From the NCBI RefSeq assembly GCF_036075115.1, contig NZ_CP107958.1, positions 7,750,001 to 7,814,000 on the forward strand: DNA of 64,000 nucleotides, in the 5' to 3' direction. The translations under genes were made by a program, and so were the position numbers. Below are positions 48,853-58,074 of the stretch, piece by piece. Position 1 is the first letter of the stretch; each line of letters opens with the position of its first letter. The notes below the pieces were generated by a model. The model worked only from the letters and a program-made list of their open reading frames with translations, was not told the DNA's origin and searched no databases. This DNA is from Streptomyces sp. NBC_00377. GTDB taxonomy: Bacteria > Actinomycetota > Actinomycetes > Streptomycetales > Streptomycetaceae.

Positions 48853-49842
48853 TCAGGCGACGAGCGCGGGCTCCCGTGCCCCGGCGGCCGGCCGGTCCGG
48901 GGCCGTCCCCCGCTTCAGCCGGGCACCCAGTACCACCGCCCCGAGACCCAGCGCGGCCCAGCAGGCCAGCGTGAGCGCCGGGCCGGTCGCCGCCGCTCCG
49001 TCGAAGAACGACACCGAGCGCACCAGGCTCGTGCCGGCGCCGGGCGGCAGCCACTGGCCGATCGCGCCCACCGGCTCCGGCAGCATCCGCGGCGCCGAGG
49101 CGGCCCCGGAGAACGGGTTGCCGAGGAACATCACCACGAACGACACGACTCCGATGCCCGGGGTGCCGAGCAGCGCGGCGCAGCCCGCCACCGCCGAGCC
49201 GACCGCCAGCGTCGACAACCCCAGCACGGCGGCCTCCGCCCACCAGTCACCCGTGAGCACCCCGAGCCAGCTGTGTGCCAGCGCCGCCGCGACCAGGCCG
49301 ACCAGGGCGGCGGCGCCGAGCAGCGCGGCCACGGCACGGACCCCGCGCAGTCCCAGCAGGGACACCACCGCGCCCGCCGCGAGGCCGGCCAGGGCGAGCG
49401 GCAGCACGCTCGCTCCGAGGGCCGCGCCACGCGGATCGGTGGCCGGCGCCGGCACCACGTCCACCGTCCGCAGCTCGGCGCCCGTGGCGGCTGCCTGCCG
49501 CCCGACCGCCTGCTGGAGCAGCTGGGCGACGACCGGGCTCGCGGCCGAGGCGGTCAGCAGCTCCGGTCCCTGCGCCGTGACGACCACCGCGCCGTATACG
49601 GTCCGGTCCTCGACGGCGTCCCGGGCGGCCTTCAGGCCGGCGTAGCGGTGGATCTCGAAGGCGCCCTCGTGGCCGGCCAGTTCCTTCTCCAGCCGCGCGG
49701 TCGCCGCGGGCGGGCCCGCCACGCCGAGCGGCAGATCGCGGGGCGCGGTCCGGGCGGCCGGCCAGGCGAAGGCCCAGAGGGCGACGGCGGCGAGGGTCGG
49801 GACGATGAGGACGACGGCGATCAGGCGCCGGGTGGCGGACAT
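48853..49842 (-). CDS. ABC-2/YhgE-like membrane protein under TetR control
   Basis: A 329-residue membrane protein. An N-terminal helix (LIAVVLIVPTLAAVALWAFAW, about 6-26) precedes an extracellular domain (about 30-165; DLPLGVAGPPA...LLTASAASPVVAQLLQQAV) and about five to six C-terminal helices with the ABC-2-like text VVMFLGNPFSGAASAPRMLP. This layout is that of YhgE/Pip-type or ABC-2 permease-like exporters, often drug-linked; no ATPase is adjacent. GGGGAG precedes ATG 49842. It is divergent from a TetR regulator. Confidence 0.85.
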   Translation of the reverse strand: MSATRRLIAVVLIVPTLAAVALWAFAWPAARTAPRDLPLGVAGPPAATARLEKELAGHEGAFEIHRYAGLKAARDAVEDRTVYGAVVVTAQGPELLTASAASPVVAQLLQQAVGRQAAATGAELRTVDVVPAPATDPRGAALGASVLPLALAGLAAGAVVSLLGLRGVRAVAALLGAAALVGLVAAALAHSWLGVLTGDWWAEAAVLGLSTLAVGSAVAGCAALLGTPGIGVVSFVVMFLGNPFSGAASAPRMLPEPVGAIGQWLPPGAGTSLVRSVSFFDGAAATGPALTLACWAALGLGAVVLGARLKRGTAPDRPAAGAREPALVA

Positions 49843-49918
49843 GGGGCTCCCCCTGAGGGCGGTGTGAGGGTCTGGCTGACGGATGGGCCCCGTGCGAGCG
49901 ATCGGGGCGGCGGCTAAA

Positions 49919-49994
49919 AAGAAGGATCGTTCGTTTTGCTGTTCTCTTACCGTGTTCCCGGCCGTGTCCCTTGTCAAGAAGGAATGTTCGTTTT
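49919..49994. promoter_or_regulatory. Paired TetR operator candidates
   Basis: A 19-bp sequence AAGAAGGATCGTTCGTTTT (49919-49937) recurs as AAGAAGGAATGTTCGTTTT (49976-49994), 17 of 19 identical and 57 bases apart. The first copy contains near-palindromic GAAGGATCGTTC. One lies near each divergent start, so one TetR protein could control both genes. Confidence 0.65.
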
Positions 49995-50006
49995 AGTTTG
50001 ACGACC

Positions 50007-50636
50007 ATGGCCCGTGTATCCCAGGCACACCTGGACGCCCGCCGTCGGCAGATCCTCGACGGCGCATCGATCTGCTTCGCCCGCAACGGCTTCCACGCCA
50101 CGTCCATGCAGGACGTGCTCAAGGAGGCCGACCTGTCCGCCGGGGCGGTGTACCGCTACTTCAGCGGCAAGGAGGAACTCATCGCGGCCATCGTCGGCGA
50201 GGTGCTCGGCCAGGTCCGGGAAGCCTTCGAGGAGGAGTCCCGGCACATTCCGCCCCCGGCGCCGGACGCCCTCGTCGCCGCGGTCCTCGGCCCCCTTCTC
50301 GCCGCCCGGGAGTCCCTGACCGTGGACGGACAGCCGGCCTTTCCGCGCCTCGTCGTCCAGGTGTGGACGGAGACGTTGCGCAACAAGGAGCTGGCGGCCC
50401 TTCTGTATGAGGGCTACACCGGGGTGCGCGAGGGCTGGGGCCGGATCGTCGTCGCCTACCAGGAAGCCGGGATGATGCGGACCGACGTGCCCCCGGACCA
50501 CGTGGCGCGCACCATGATCGCCGCCGTACTGGGCTTCCTCGTCCAGCAGTCGCTGTTCGGGCCCGCCCCGGTGGAGGTGCTGCGGGACGGCCTACGCGCG
50601 TTGATGAGCGTGTCGCCCCCGCTGTCGGGGGCCTGA
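50007..50636 (+). CDS. TetR-family transcriptional repressor
   Basis: A 209-residue TetR protein. The N-terminal helix-turn-helix (about 10-56) reads RRRQILDGASICFARNGFHATSMQDVLKEADLSAGAVYRYFSGKEEL; the C-terminal ligand domain resembles TetR_C_6. ATG 50007 gives the usual N-terminus. It is expected to repress itself and the divergent membrane protein, with an unknown inducer. Confidence 0.92.
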   Translation: MARVSQAHLDARRRQILDGASICFARNGFHATSMQDVLKEADLSAGAVYRYFSGKEELIAAIVGEVLGQVREAFEEESRHIPPPAPDALVAAVLGPLLAARESLTVDGQPAFPRLVVQVWTETLRNKELAALLYEGYTGVREGWGRIVVAYQEAGMMRTDVPPDHVARTMIAAVLGFLVQQSLFGPAPVEVLRDGLRALMSVSPPLSGA

Positions 50637-50640
50637 ACCG

Positions 50641-50684
50641 GTCACAGCTCGGTTAACGCGCCTGAAATGCGGTCCAACTAGCCT
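50641..50684 (+). promoter_or_regulatory. Candidate GlnR site and -10 of the urease operon
   Basis: GTCAC at 50641 and TTAAC-n6-GAAAT at 50653-50668 resemble the GlnR consensus gTnAC-n6-GaAAc, ahead of a -10 TAGCCT at 50679-50684. GlnR control of ureA is established in S. coelicolor; here the match is partial and by eye. Confidence 0.5.
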
Positions 50685-50768
50685 GCCGATCCATGCCACC
50701 AGGGTCTTTCCCCGGTGGCCGCGGCAGCCGGGCCCCGCACGGCCTGGAGCGAGGATGTGAGGTGGGAC

Positions 50769-51071
<303 letters not shown>

Positions 51072-51081
51072 GGGGGCCTCG

Positions 51082-51393
51082 ATGATTCCCGGAGAGTTCC
51101 TGTTCGCCGACGAGCCCGTCGTGTACAACGAGGGTCGTGAGGTCACCCGCCTGACCGTGCTCAACGCCGCCGACCGTCCCGTCCAGGTCGGCTCCCACTA
51201 CCACTTCGCCGAGGCCAACCCGGGCCTGGAGTTCGAGCGCGCCGCCGCGCGCGGCAAGCGGCTGAACGTTGCCGCGGGCACTGCCGTGCGCTTCGAGCCC
51301 GGGATCCCCGTCGACGTCGAACTCGTCCCGCTGGCCGGCGCGCGGGTCGTGCCCGGGCTGCGCGGGGAGACCGGAGGTGCCCTCGATGCCTGA
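51082..51393 (+). CDS. ureB: Urease beta subunit
   Basis: A 103-residue UreB (MIPGEFLFADEPVVYNEGRE...; QVGSHYHFAEANPGLEF; AAGTAVRFEPG). It starts ten bases after ureA and its stop overlaps the ureC start by eight bases (ATGCCTGA), indicating coupled synthesis of the subunits. Confidence 0.97.
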   Translation: MIPGEFLFADEPVVYNEGREVTRLTVLNAADRPVQVGSHYHFAEANPGLEFERAAARGKRLNVAAGTAVRFEPGIPVDVELVPLAGARVVPGLRGETGGALDA

Positions 51394-53107
51394 GATCTCG
51401 CGTGCCGCGTACGCCGACCTGTTCGGTCCGACGACCGGCGACCGCATCCGGCTCGCCGACACCGACCTGCTGATCGAGATCGAGGAGGACCGCTGCGGCG
51501 GTCCGGGGCTCGCCGGCGAGGAGGCGGTGTTCGGAGGCGGCAAGGTCATCCGTGAGTCGATGGGGCAGTCCCGCGCCACGCGCGCCGAAGGCACCCCCGA
51601 CACCGTCATCACGGGCGCGGTCGTCGTCGACCACTGGGGTGTGGTCAAGGCCGACGTCGGCATCCGTGACGGGCGCATCACCGGTATCGGCAAGGCCGGA
51701 AACCCCGACACGATGGACGGGGTGCACCCCGATCTGGTCATCGGCCCGGAGACCGAGATCATCGCCGGCAACGGCCGGATCCTGACGGCCGGCGCGGTCG
51801 ACGCGCACGTCCACTTCATCTGCCCGCAGATCGCCGACGAGGCGCTGTCCGCCGGGGTCACCACACTGGTCGGCGGTGGCACCGGGCCGGCGGAGGGATC
51901 GAAGGCCACCACCGTGACGCCCGGCCCGTGGCACCTGGCACGGATGCTGGAGGCGATGGAGCAGTACCCGCTGAACATCGGCTTCCTCGGCAAGGGCAAC
52001 ACCGTCTCGCAGGACGCGATGCTGTCCCAGATCCGGGGCGGGGCGCTGGGCCTGAAGCTGCACGAGGACTGGGGGTCGACGCCGGCCGTCATCGACGCCT
52101 CGCTGACCGTCGCCGACCGGACGGGCATCCAGGTCGCCATCCACACCGACACCCTCAACGAGGCCGGGTTCGTGGGCGACACCCTCGCCGCGATCGCGGG
52201 ACGCGGCATCCACGCGTACCACACCGAGGGCGCCGGGGGCGGGCACGCGCCGGACATCATGACGGTGGTCTCCGAGCCGCACGTGCTGCCGAGTTCCACG
52301 AACCCCACCCGGCCGTACACGGTGAACACCGCCGAGGAGCACCTCGACATGCTGATGGTGTGTCACCACCTCAACCCGGCGGTCCCCGAGGACCTCGCCT
52401 TCGCCGAATCCCGGATCCGGCCGTCGACGATCGGCGCCGAGGACGTCCTGCACGACCTCGGGGCGATCTCGATCATCTCCTCCGACGCCCAGGCCATGGG
52501 CCGGGTCGGGGAGGTCGTCCTGCGGACCTGGCAGACGGCGCACGTGATGAAGCGACGGCGCGGTTCCCTGCCGGGCGACGGCCGGGCGGACAACAACCGG
52601 GTACGCCGCTACATCGCCAAGTACACGATCAACCCGGCCCTCGCGCAGGGCCTGGCCCGCGAGATCGGCTCGGTCGAGGGCGGCAAGCTCGCCGACCTGG
52701 TGCTGTGGGAGCCGGCGTTCTTCGGCGTCAAGCCGCACCTCGTCATCAAGGGCGGACAGATCGCGTACGCGCAGATGGGCGACGCCAACGCCTCGATCCC
52801 GACGCCGCAGCCGATCCTGCCGCGTCCGATGTACGGCGCGATCGGCCGGGCCCCCGCCTCGAACTCGTTCAACTTCGTGGCGCCACTGGCGATCGAGGAC
52901 GGGCTGCCGGAGCGCCTCCAGCTCGGCAAGAGGTTCGTCGCCATCGACTCCACGCGCGGGGTGACCAAGGCGGACATGCGGGAGAACGACGCCCGGCCGC
53001 GTGTCCAGGTCGACCCCGACAGCTTCGCCGTGCACATCGACGGGGAACTCGTCGAGGCGACCCCGGCCGCCGAACTGCCCATGGCCCAGCGGTACTTCCT
53101 GTTCTGA
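51386..53107 (+). CDS. ureC: Urease alpha (catalytic) subunit
   Basis: A 573-residue UreC. The nickel ligands and catalytic groups are visible: DAHVHF, the carbamylated Lys in GLKLHEDWG (about 224), AIHTDTLNE, the mobile-flap MVCHHLNPAVPEDLAFAESRIR, and SSDAQAMGRVGE. Length and motifs are those of active ureases. ATG 51386 overlaps ureB. Confidence 0.98.
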   Translation: MPEISRAAYADLFGPTTGDRIRLADTDLLIEIEEDRCGGPGLAGEEAVFGGGKVIRESMGQSRATRAEGTPDTVITGAVVVDHWGVVKADVGIRDGRITGIGKAGNPDTMDGVHPDLVIGPETEIIAGNGRILTAGAVDAHVHFICPQIADEALSAGVTTLVGGGTGPAEGSKATTVTPGPWHLARMLEAMEQYPLNIGFLGKGNTVSQDAMLSQIRGGALGLKLHEDWGSTPAVIDASLTVADRTGIQVAIHTDTLNEAGFVGDTLAAIAGRGIHAYHTEGAGGGHAPDIMTVVSEPHVLPSSTNPTRPYTVNTAEEHLDMLMVCHHLNPAVPEDLAFAESRIRPSTIGAEDVLHDLGAISIISSDAQAMGRVGEVVLRTWQTAHVMKRRRGSLPGDGRADNNRVRRYIAKYTINPALAQGLAREIGSVEGGKLADLVLWEPAFFGVKPHLVIKGGQIAYAQMGDANASIPTPQPILPRPMYGAIGRAPASNSFNFVAPLAIEDGLPERLQLGKRFVAIDSTRGVTKADMRENDARPRVQVDPDSFAVHIDGELVEATPAAELPMAQRYFLF

Positions 53108-53135
53108 TGGCTGGTTCCCGGATCGCGAGGACGAT

Positions 53136-53810
53136 GTGACGAGGGCAGCACTGCTGGTCCTGGCCGACGGCCGCTTCCCCGCCGGAGGGCATGCGCACTC
53201 CGGCGGTGCCGAGGAGGCCGTCAAGGCGGGGCGGATCACCGGCGCGACGAGCCTGGAGGCCTTCTGCCGCGGGAGGCTGCACACGGCCGGGCTGGTGGCG
53301 GCGGCGCTGTCGGCCGCCGCCGCGGCCGGGGCGGACCCGGCGGAACTCGACGCGGCGGCGGACGCCCGCACCCCGTCCCCGGCACTGCGGGTGACCGCCA
53401 GGAAACTGGGCCGGCAGCTGATGCGCGCCGCCCGGGCGGCCTGGCCGAGCCCCGAACTCGACGCACTGGCCCAGGAGTTCCCCAAAGGGGCCCATCAGCC
53501 AGTGGTGTTGGGACTGACCGCGCGGGCGGCCGGGCTGGAGGCGGCGGACGCGGCGTACTGCTCGGTCTACGAGAGCGTGAGCGGACCCGCCACCGCCGTG
53601 GTGCGCCTGCTGAGCCTCGACCCCTTCGAGGCCGCCGCCGTGCTGGCCCGGCTCGCGCCGGAGCTGGACCGGGTGGTCGACCGGGCGGTGTCCTGCGGGA
53701 CGGCGGTGCCGGCCGGCGGCGTCGACGTGCTGCCGGCGGCCTCGGCGCCGCTGCTGGAGATCGGGGCGGAGGTGCACGCCGCCTGGCCGGTACGGCTGTT
53801 CGCCTCGTGA
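53136..53810 (+). CDS. ureF: Urease accessory protein UreF
   Basis: A 224-residue, all-helical UreF (LLVLADGRFPAGGHAHSGGAEEAV...; FPKGAHQPVVLGL). It assists nickel loading and lysine carbamylation of urease with UreG and UreD. The GTG start lies 28 bases after the ureC stop. The protein is Ala-rich, as is usual in actinobacteria. Confidence 0.93.
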   Translation: MTRAALLVLADGRFPAGGHAHSGGAEEAVKAGRITGATSLEAFCRGRLHTAGLVAAALSAAAAAGADPAELDAAADARTPSPALRVTARKLGRQLMRAARAAWPSPELDALAQEFPKGAHQPVVLGLTARAAGLEAADAAYCSVYESVSGPATAVVRLLSLDPFEAAAVLARLAPELDRVVDRAVSCGTAVPAGGVDVLPAASAPLLEIGAEVHAAWPVRLFAS

Positions 53811-53869
53811 GTTTCCCCGCCCCCGCCGCCCCTTCCCGTTCCCGACCCTGGGAGCCTCGCCCCCAGCCC

Positions 53870-53916
53870 CCCGTTCGGCCCTGAAACGGGCCTCGTCCCC
53901 GAACGCCGGACGGGCT
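53870..53916. repeat. REP-like intergenic element between ureF and ureG
   Basis: CCCGTT (53870-53875) pairs with AACGGG (53885-53890), followed by CCTCGTCCCCGAACGCCGGACGG and GGCTG. The GTTCGGCCCTGAAACGGG...CGCCGGACGGGCTG text resembles dispersed palindromic repeats common between Streptomyces genes. It sits inside the urease operon in a 126-base gap. Confidence 0.5.
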
Positions 53917-53936
53917 GTCCTTGAGGAGCCGCAGTC

Positions 53937-54614
<678 letters not shown>

Positions 54615-54615
54615 C

Positions 54616-55374
54616 ATGAGCGGTGTGCACGCCACCGCGCGGATCGGGGCGCGCGACGACGGACGCGGAGGGACCTCCCTGCCCGTCCTCGAGAGCGACG
54701 GACCGCTCGCCCTGCGGCGTACCCGGGGCACCGGCGGCGAGGCGCGCGTCATGCTCGTCGGCGCGATGAGCGGGCCCCTCGGCGGTGACCGCTTCAGGGT
54801 CGAGGCGGACATCGGCGCCGGCGCCCGGCTGCGCGTCGGTTCGGCCGCCGCCACGATCGCCCTGCCCGGGCAGGCGAAGGACGAGGCGCACTACGACGTA
54901 CGCCTCACCGTCGCCGACGGCGGCGAACTGCACTGGCTGCCCGAGCAGTTGATCTCGGCCAGGGGAAGCGACCTGTCCGTCACCACCCGGGCCGACCTCC
55001 AGGCGGGCGCCCGGCTCGTGCTGCGCGAGGAGCAGGTGCTCGGGCGGGCGGGGGAGGAGCCCGGAAGGCTGACCAGCCGGCTCACCGTGCGGATCGCCGG
55101 GGGAGTCGTCCTCGATCAGGAACTGTCCTGCGGACCCGGCGCACCCGGCGGCTGGGACGGGCCCGCCGTCCTCGCGGGACATCGTGCGGTCGGCCAAGTC
55201 GTGCTGGTGCGACCGGAGTTCGAGGGCGAACCGGCCGTGGCGCGGCGCGTCGCGGAAGACGCCTGTGTGATGCCGCTGGCCGGGCCCGCCGCGCTGGTCA
55301 CCGCCGTCGCGCCCGACGCGTTGCGGCTGCGGCGGGTGCTGGACGAGGCGCTCGCCGATCTCGGCATCCGGTGA
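54616..55374 (+). CDS. ureD: Urease accessory protein UreD/UreH
   Basis: A 252-residue UreD: GGDRFRVEADIGAGARLRVGSAAAT, LHWLPEQLISARGSDLSVTTR and the C-terminal DALRLRRVLDEALADLGIR. It forms the UreD-UreF-UreG scaffold on apourease. It begins one base after the ureG stop. No ureE gene is found in the cluster. Confidence 0.93.
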   Translation: MSGVHATARIGARDDGRGGTSLPVLESDGPLALRRTRGTGGEARVMLVGAMSGPLGGDRFRVEADIGAGARLRVGSAAATIALPGQAKDEAHYDVRLTVADGGELHWLPEQLISARGSDLSVTTRADLQAGARLVLREEQVLGRAGEEPGRLTSRLTVRIAGGVVLDQELSCGPGAPGGWDGPAVLAGHRAVGQVVLVRPEFEGEPAVARRVAEDACVMPLAGPAALVTAVAPDALRLRRVLDEALADLGIR

Positions 55375-55492
55375 GCGGTACATCCCTTTCCGGTTATCGG
55401 ATTGGCAAAGAAGGTCAACGACACCTTTTCTCAGGTGCCTCACAGCCGCAAGGATCCCTGTGCCGCCATAACCAGGTAGGGGGAGTTCCCAC

Positions 55493-57094
55493 TTGAAGGA
55501 CATACGACCCAACAAGCGCACCACAGCGCTCGGCTCGGCCGGTGTACTCGTCGCCGCGACGATGCTCGCCGGCGCCGTCGCGGCGCCCACGGCGAGCGCG
55601 ACCAGCGGCCGTTCGGGCGAGGACCGGGAGGCACGAGGCGCCGCGGTCGCAGCGGAGCGCGCCGCGCAGGCGGGCATCGACTGGCAGGACTGCCCCGCCG
55701 ACTGGGGTCTGGAGAAGCCGATCAAGTGCGGCTGGGTCAGCGTGCCGCTCGACTACGCCAAGCCCGACGGCAAGCAGATCAAGCTCGCCGTCGACCGCAT
55801 CGGCAACACGGGCACGGCCGGGGAGCGCCAGGGCGCACTCGTCTACAACCCCGGCGGTCCCGGCGGCTCCGGGCTGCGCTTCCCGCGCCGTGTCACCACC
55901 AAGGCACCCGTGTGGGCCAACGTGGCGAAGGCCTACGACTTCGTGGGCTTCGACCCGCGCGGTGTCGGCCACTCCGCGCCCATCTCCTGCATCGACCCGC
56001 AGGAGTTCGTCAAGGCGCCGAAGGCCGACCCGGTCCCGGACAGCGAGGCCGACAAGCTCGGCCAGATCAAGCTCGCCCGCGAGTACGCGGACGGGTGCGC
56101 CGAGCGCAGCGGCAAGGCCGTACTCGCGCAGATGACCACCCCGAACACCGTCCGCGACCTGGACGTCATCCGCGCCGCCCTCGGCGAGAAGAAGCTCAAC
56201 TACCTGGGCGTCTCCTACGGCACCTACATCGGGGCCGTCTACGGCACGATGTTCCCGGGTCACGTGCGCCGCATGATCGTGGACAGCGTGGTCAACCCGT
56301 CCCGCGAGAAGATCTGGTACGAGGCCAACCTCGACCAGGACATCGCCTTCGAGGGCCGCTGGAAGGACTGGGAGGACTGGGTCGCCAAGAACGACGCCGC
56401 CTTCCACCTGGGCACCACCCGCGCCGCCGTCCAGGCCAAGTGGCTCGCGCTGCGGGCCACCGCGAAGAAGAGCCCGCTCGGCGGTCTCGTCGGCCCGGCC
56501 GAGCTGATCTCCTTCTTCCAGAGCGCCCCGTACTACGACTCCTCGTGGGTCCCGGTGGCCACGGTCTTCAGCAAGTACGTCGCGGGTGACACCCAGGCGC
56601 TCGTCGACGCGGCCGCCCCGGACCTGACCGACACGGCCGGCAACATCTCCTCGGAGAACGGCAACGCCGTCTACACCGCCGTCGAGTGCACCGACGCCAA
56701 GTGGCCCACCAGCTGGCGCAAGTGGAACCGCGACAACACGCGGCTCAACAAGGACTACCCGTTCATGACGTGGGCCAACGCATGGATGAACCTGCCGTGC
56801 GCCTACTGGCCGGTCAAGCAGCAGACGCCGGTGAACGTCAAGACCCACAAGGGCCTGCCGCAGGTGCTCATCGTGCAGTCCACGAACGACGCGGCCACCC
56901 CGTACGAGGGCGCCGTCGAACTGCACAGGCGTTTCGACGGTTCCCGTCTGATCACGGAGAAGGACGCCGGCTCCCACGGAGTGACCGGCCTGGTGAACAC
57001 CTGCATCAACTCCCGGGTGGACGCCTATCTCCTCGACGGCAGGCTGGACACCGCGGACGTGACCTGCGCGCCGCACGCCACGCCCAAGCCGTAA
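55493..57094 (+). CDS. Secreted S33 tripeptidyl aminopeptidase
   Basis: A 533-residue exported alpha/beta hydrolase of the Streptomyces Tap/SlpD/SlpE family. A signal peptide (about 1-38, cleavage near ASA-T) precedes the core with VYNPGGPGGSG (oxyanion), the nucleophile LGVSYGTYIGAVYG, the acid region QSTNDAATPYEG and the catalytic His in DAGSHGVTG. It removes N-terminal tripeptides from extracellular proteins. The TTG start at 55493 follows GGGGGAG by about eight bases. Upstream lies a 118-base gap after ureD, so it is a separate unit. Confidence 0.92.
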   Translation: MKDIRPNKRTTALGSAGVLVAATMLAGAVAAPTASATSGRSGEDREARGAAVAAERAAQAGIDWQDCPADWGLEKPIKCGWVSVPLDYAKPDGKQIKLAVDRIGNTGTAGERQGALVYNPGGPGGSGLRFPRRVTTKAPVWANVAKAYDFVGFDPRGVGHSAPISCIDPQEFVKAPKADPVPDSEADKLGQIKLAREYADGCAERSGKAVLAQMTTPNTVRDLDVIRAALGEKKLNYLGVSYGTYIGAVYGTMFPGHVRRMIVDSVVNPSREKIWYEANLDQDIAFEGRWKDWEDWVAKNDAAFHLGTTRAAVQAKWLALRATAKKSPLGGLVGPAELISFFQSAPYYDSSWVPVATVFSKYVAGDTQALVDAAAPDLTDTAGNISSENGNAVYTAVECTDAKWPTSWRKWNRDNTRLNKDYPFMTWANAWMNLPCAYWPVKQQTPVNVKTHKGLPQVLIVQSTNDAATPYEGAVELHRRFDGSRLITEKDAGSHGVTGLVNTCINSRVDAYLLDGRLDTADVTCAPHATPKP

Positions 57095-57133
57095 CACCGC
57101 CCGCGCCGCGGCGGTGACCGCAGCGGACAGCGA

Positions 57134-57165
57134 GAGGGGCGGCCGGATCGATCCGGCCGCCCCTC
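57134..57165. terminator. 32-bp perfect palindromic terminator
   Basis: The sequence from 57134 to 57165 is an uninterrupted 32-bp palindrome (GAGGGGCGGCCGGATC and its complement), between the convergent peptidase and acyltransferase genes. It should stop transcription from both sides. Confidence 0.82.
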
Positions 57166-57198
57166 AGGCGTCTGCCGACGGCGTCGCGCGTCGGTACG

Positions 57199-57933
57199 TC
57201 AACGCGACGGCAGACGCGGGAACTTGCGCTGCTTCTCCGTCCCGGCCGCCTTCGCCGCGGCCTCCTCGGCCTTGGCGGCCGCCGCGTACTGGTCCACATA
57301 CTCCTGCTCGGACAGCGTCAGGATCGCGTACATGATCTCGTCGGTGATCGCGCGCAGCACCGCCTTCTCGTTCTCCATGCCGAGGTAGCGGGAGAAGTCC
57401 AGGGGCTCGCCGAAACGGATCACCACGGGGTGCAGGGTGGGGATCACCTTGCCGGGCGGCTGCGCCTCGAAGGTGCCGATCATCGCGCAGGGGATGACGG
57501 GGACCTGGGCCCGGAGCGCCATCACCGCCACCCCGACCTTGCCCTTGTACAGGCGCCCGTCGTGCGAGCGGGTGCCCTCCGGGTAGATGCCGAGCAGTTC
57601 GTCCTTGGCGAGCACGCCCAGACCCTCGCGGATCGCGGCCTGGCCGGCCTCCTTGCCGGAACGGTCGACCGGGATCTGGCCCGCGCTGCGGAAGAAGGCC
57701 GCGGTCAGCCGGCCCTTGACGCCGGGACCCGTGAAGTACTCGGCCTTCGCGAGGAACGTGATACGCCGTTTCAGCACCGCGGGCATCAGGAAGTGGTCGG
57801 AGAACGACAGATGGTTCCCGGCGACGATCGCCGCCCCCGTATCCGGTATGTGCTCCAGACCCTCTATTCGGGGCCGGAACAGCAGTCTGAGCACCGGTCC
57901 CAACACCACGTACTTCAGGAGGTAGTAGAACAA
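57199..57933 (-). CDS. 1-acyl-sn-glycerol-3-phosphate acyltransferase (PlsC family)
   Basis: A 244-residue lysophosphatidic-acid acyltransferase. The catalytic H(X)4D is in GNHLSFSDHF, the second block is FFRSAGQIPVDRSG and the third is GIYPEGTRSHDG. It makes phosphatidic acid at the membrane. The TTG at 57933 (LFYYLLKYVVLGP...) is preferred because GAGGAG lies eight bases upstream and the family begins there; ATG 57996 has no ribosome site. A Lys/Ala-rich tail ends the protein. Confidence 0.9.
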   Translation of the reverse strand: MFYYLLKYVVLGPVLRLLFRPRIEGLEHIPDTGAAIVAGNHLSFSDHFLMPAVLKRRITFLAKAEYFTGPGVKGRLTAAFFRSAGQIPVDRSGKEAGQAAIREGLGVLAKDELLGIYPEGTRSHDGRLYKGKVGVAVMALRAQVPVIPCAMIGTFEAQPPGKVIPTLHPVVIRFGEPLDFSRYLGMENEKAVLRAITDEIMYAILTLSEQEYVDQYAAAAKAEEAAAKAAGTEKQRKFPRLPSR

Positions 57934-58074
57934 AGGAGTCGCTCCTCGTGTCCGGCGGATCGGCGTGCCGCCGTGTTCCAGCAGGTCAACCGGCATGGTG
58001 TGGGGTGTCAGTGTAGGGGCAGGCGGCCGCGGCCGGTACCGGGCCGATCGGGCGCCGTTCATCCGCCCGGGATC

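Noticed and set aside
57934..58062. N-terminal extension of the PlsC protein to 57996 or 58062
   Set aside because: No ribosome site precedes those starts and the extra residues do not look like the family; TTG 57933 has GAGGAG at good spacing.
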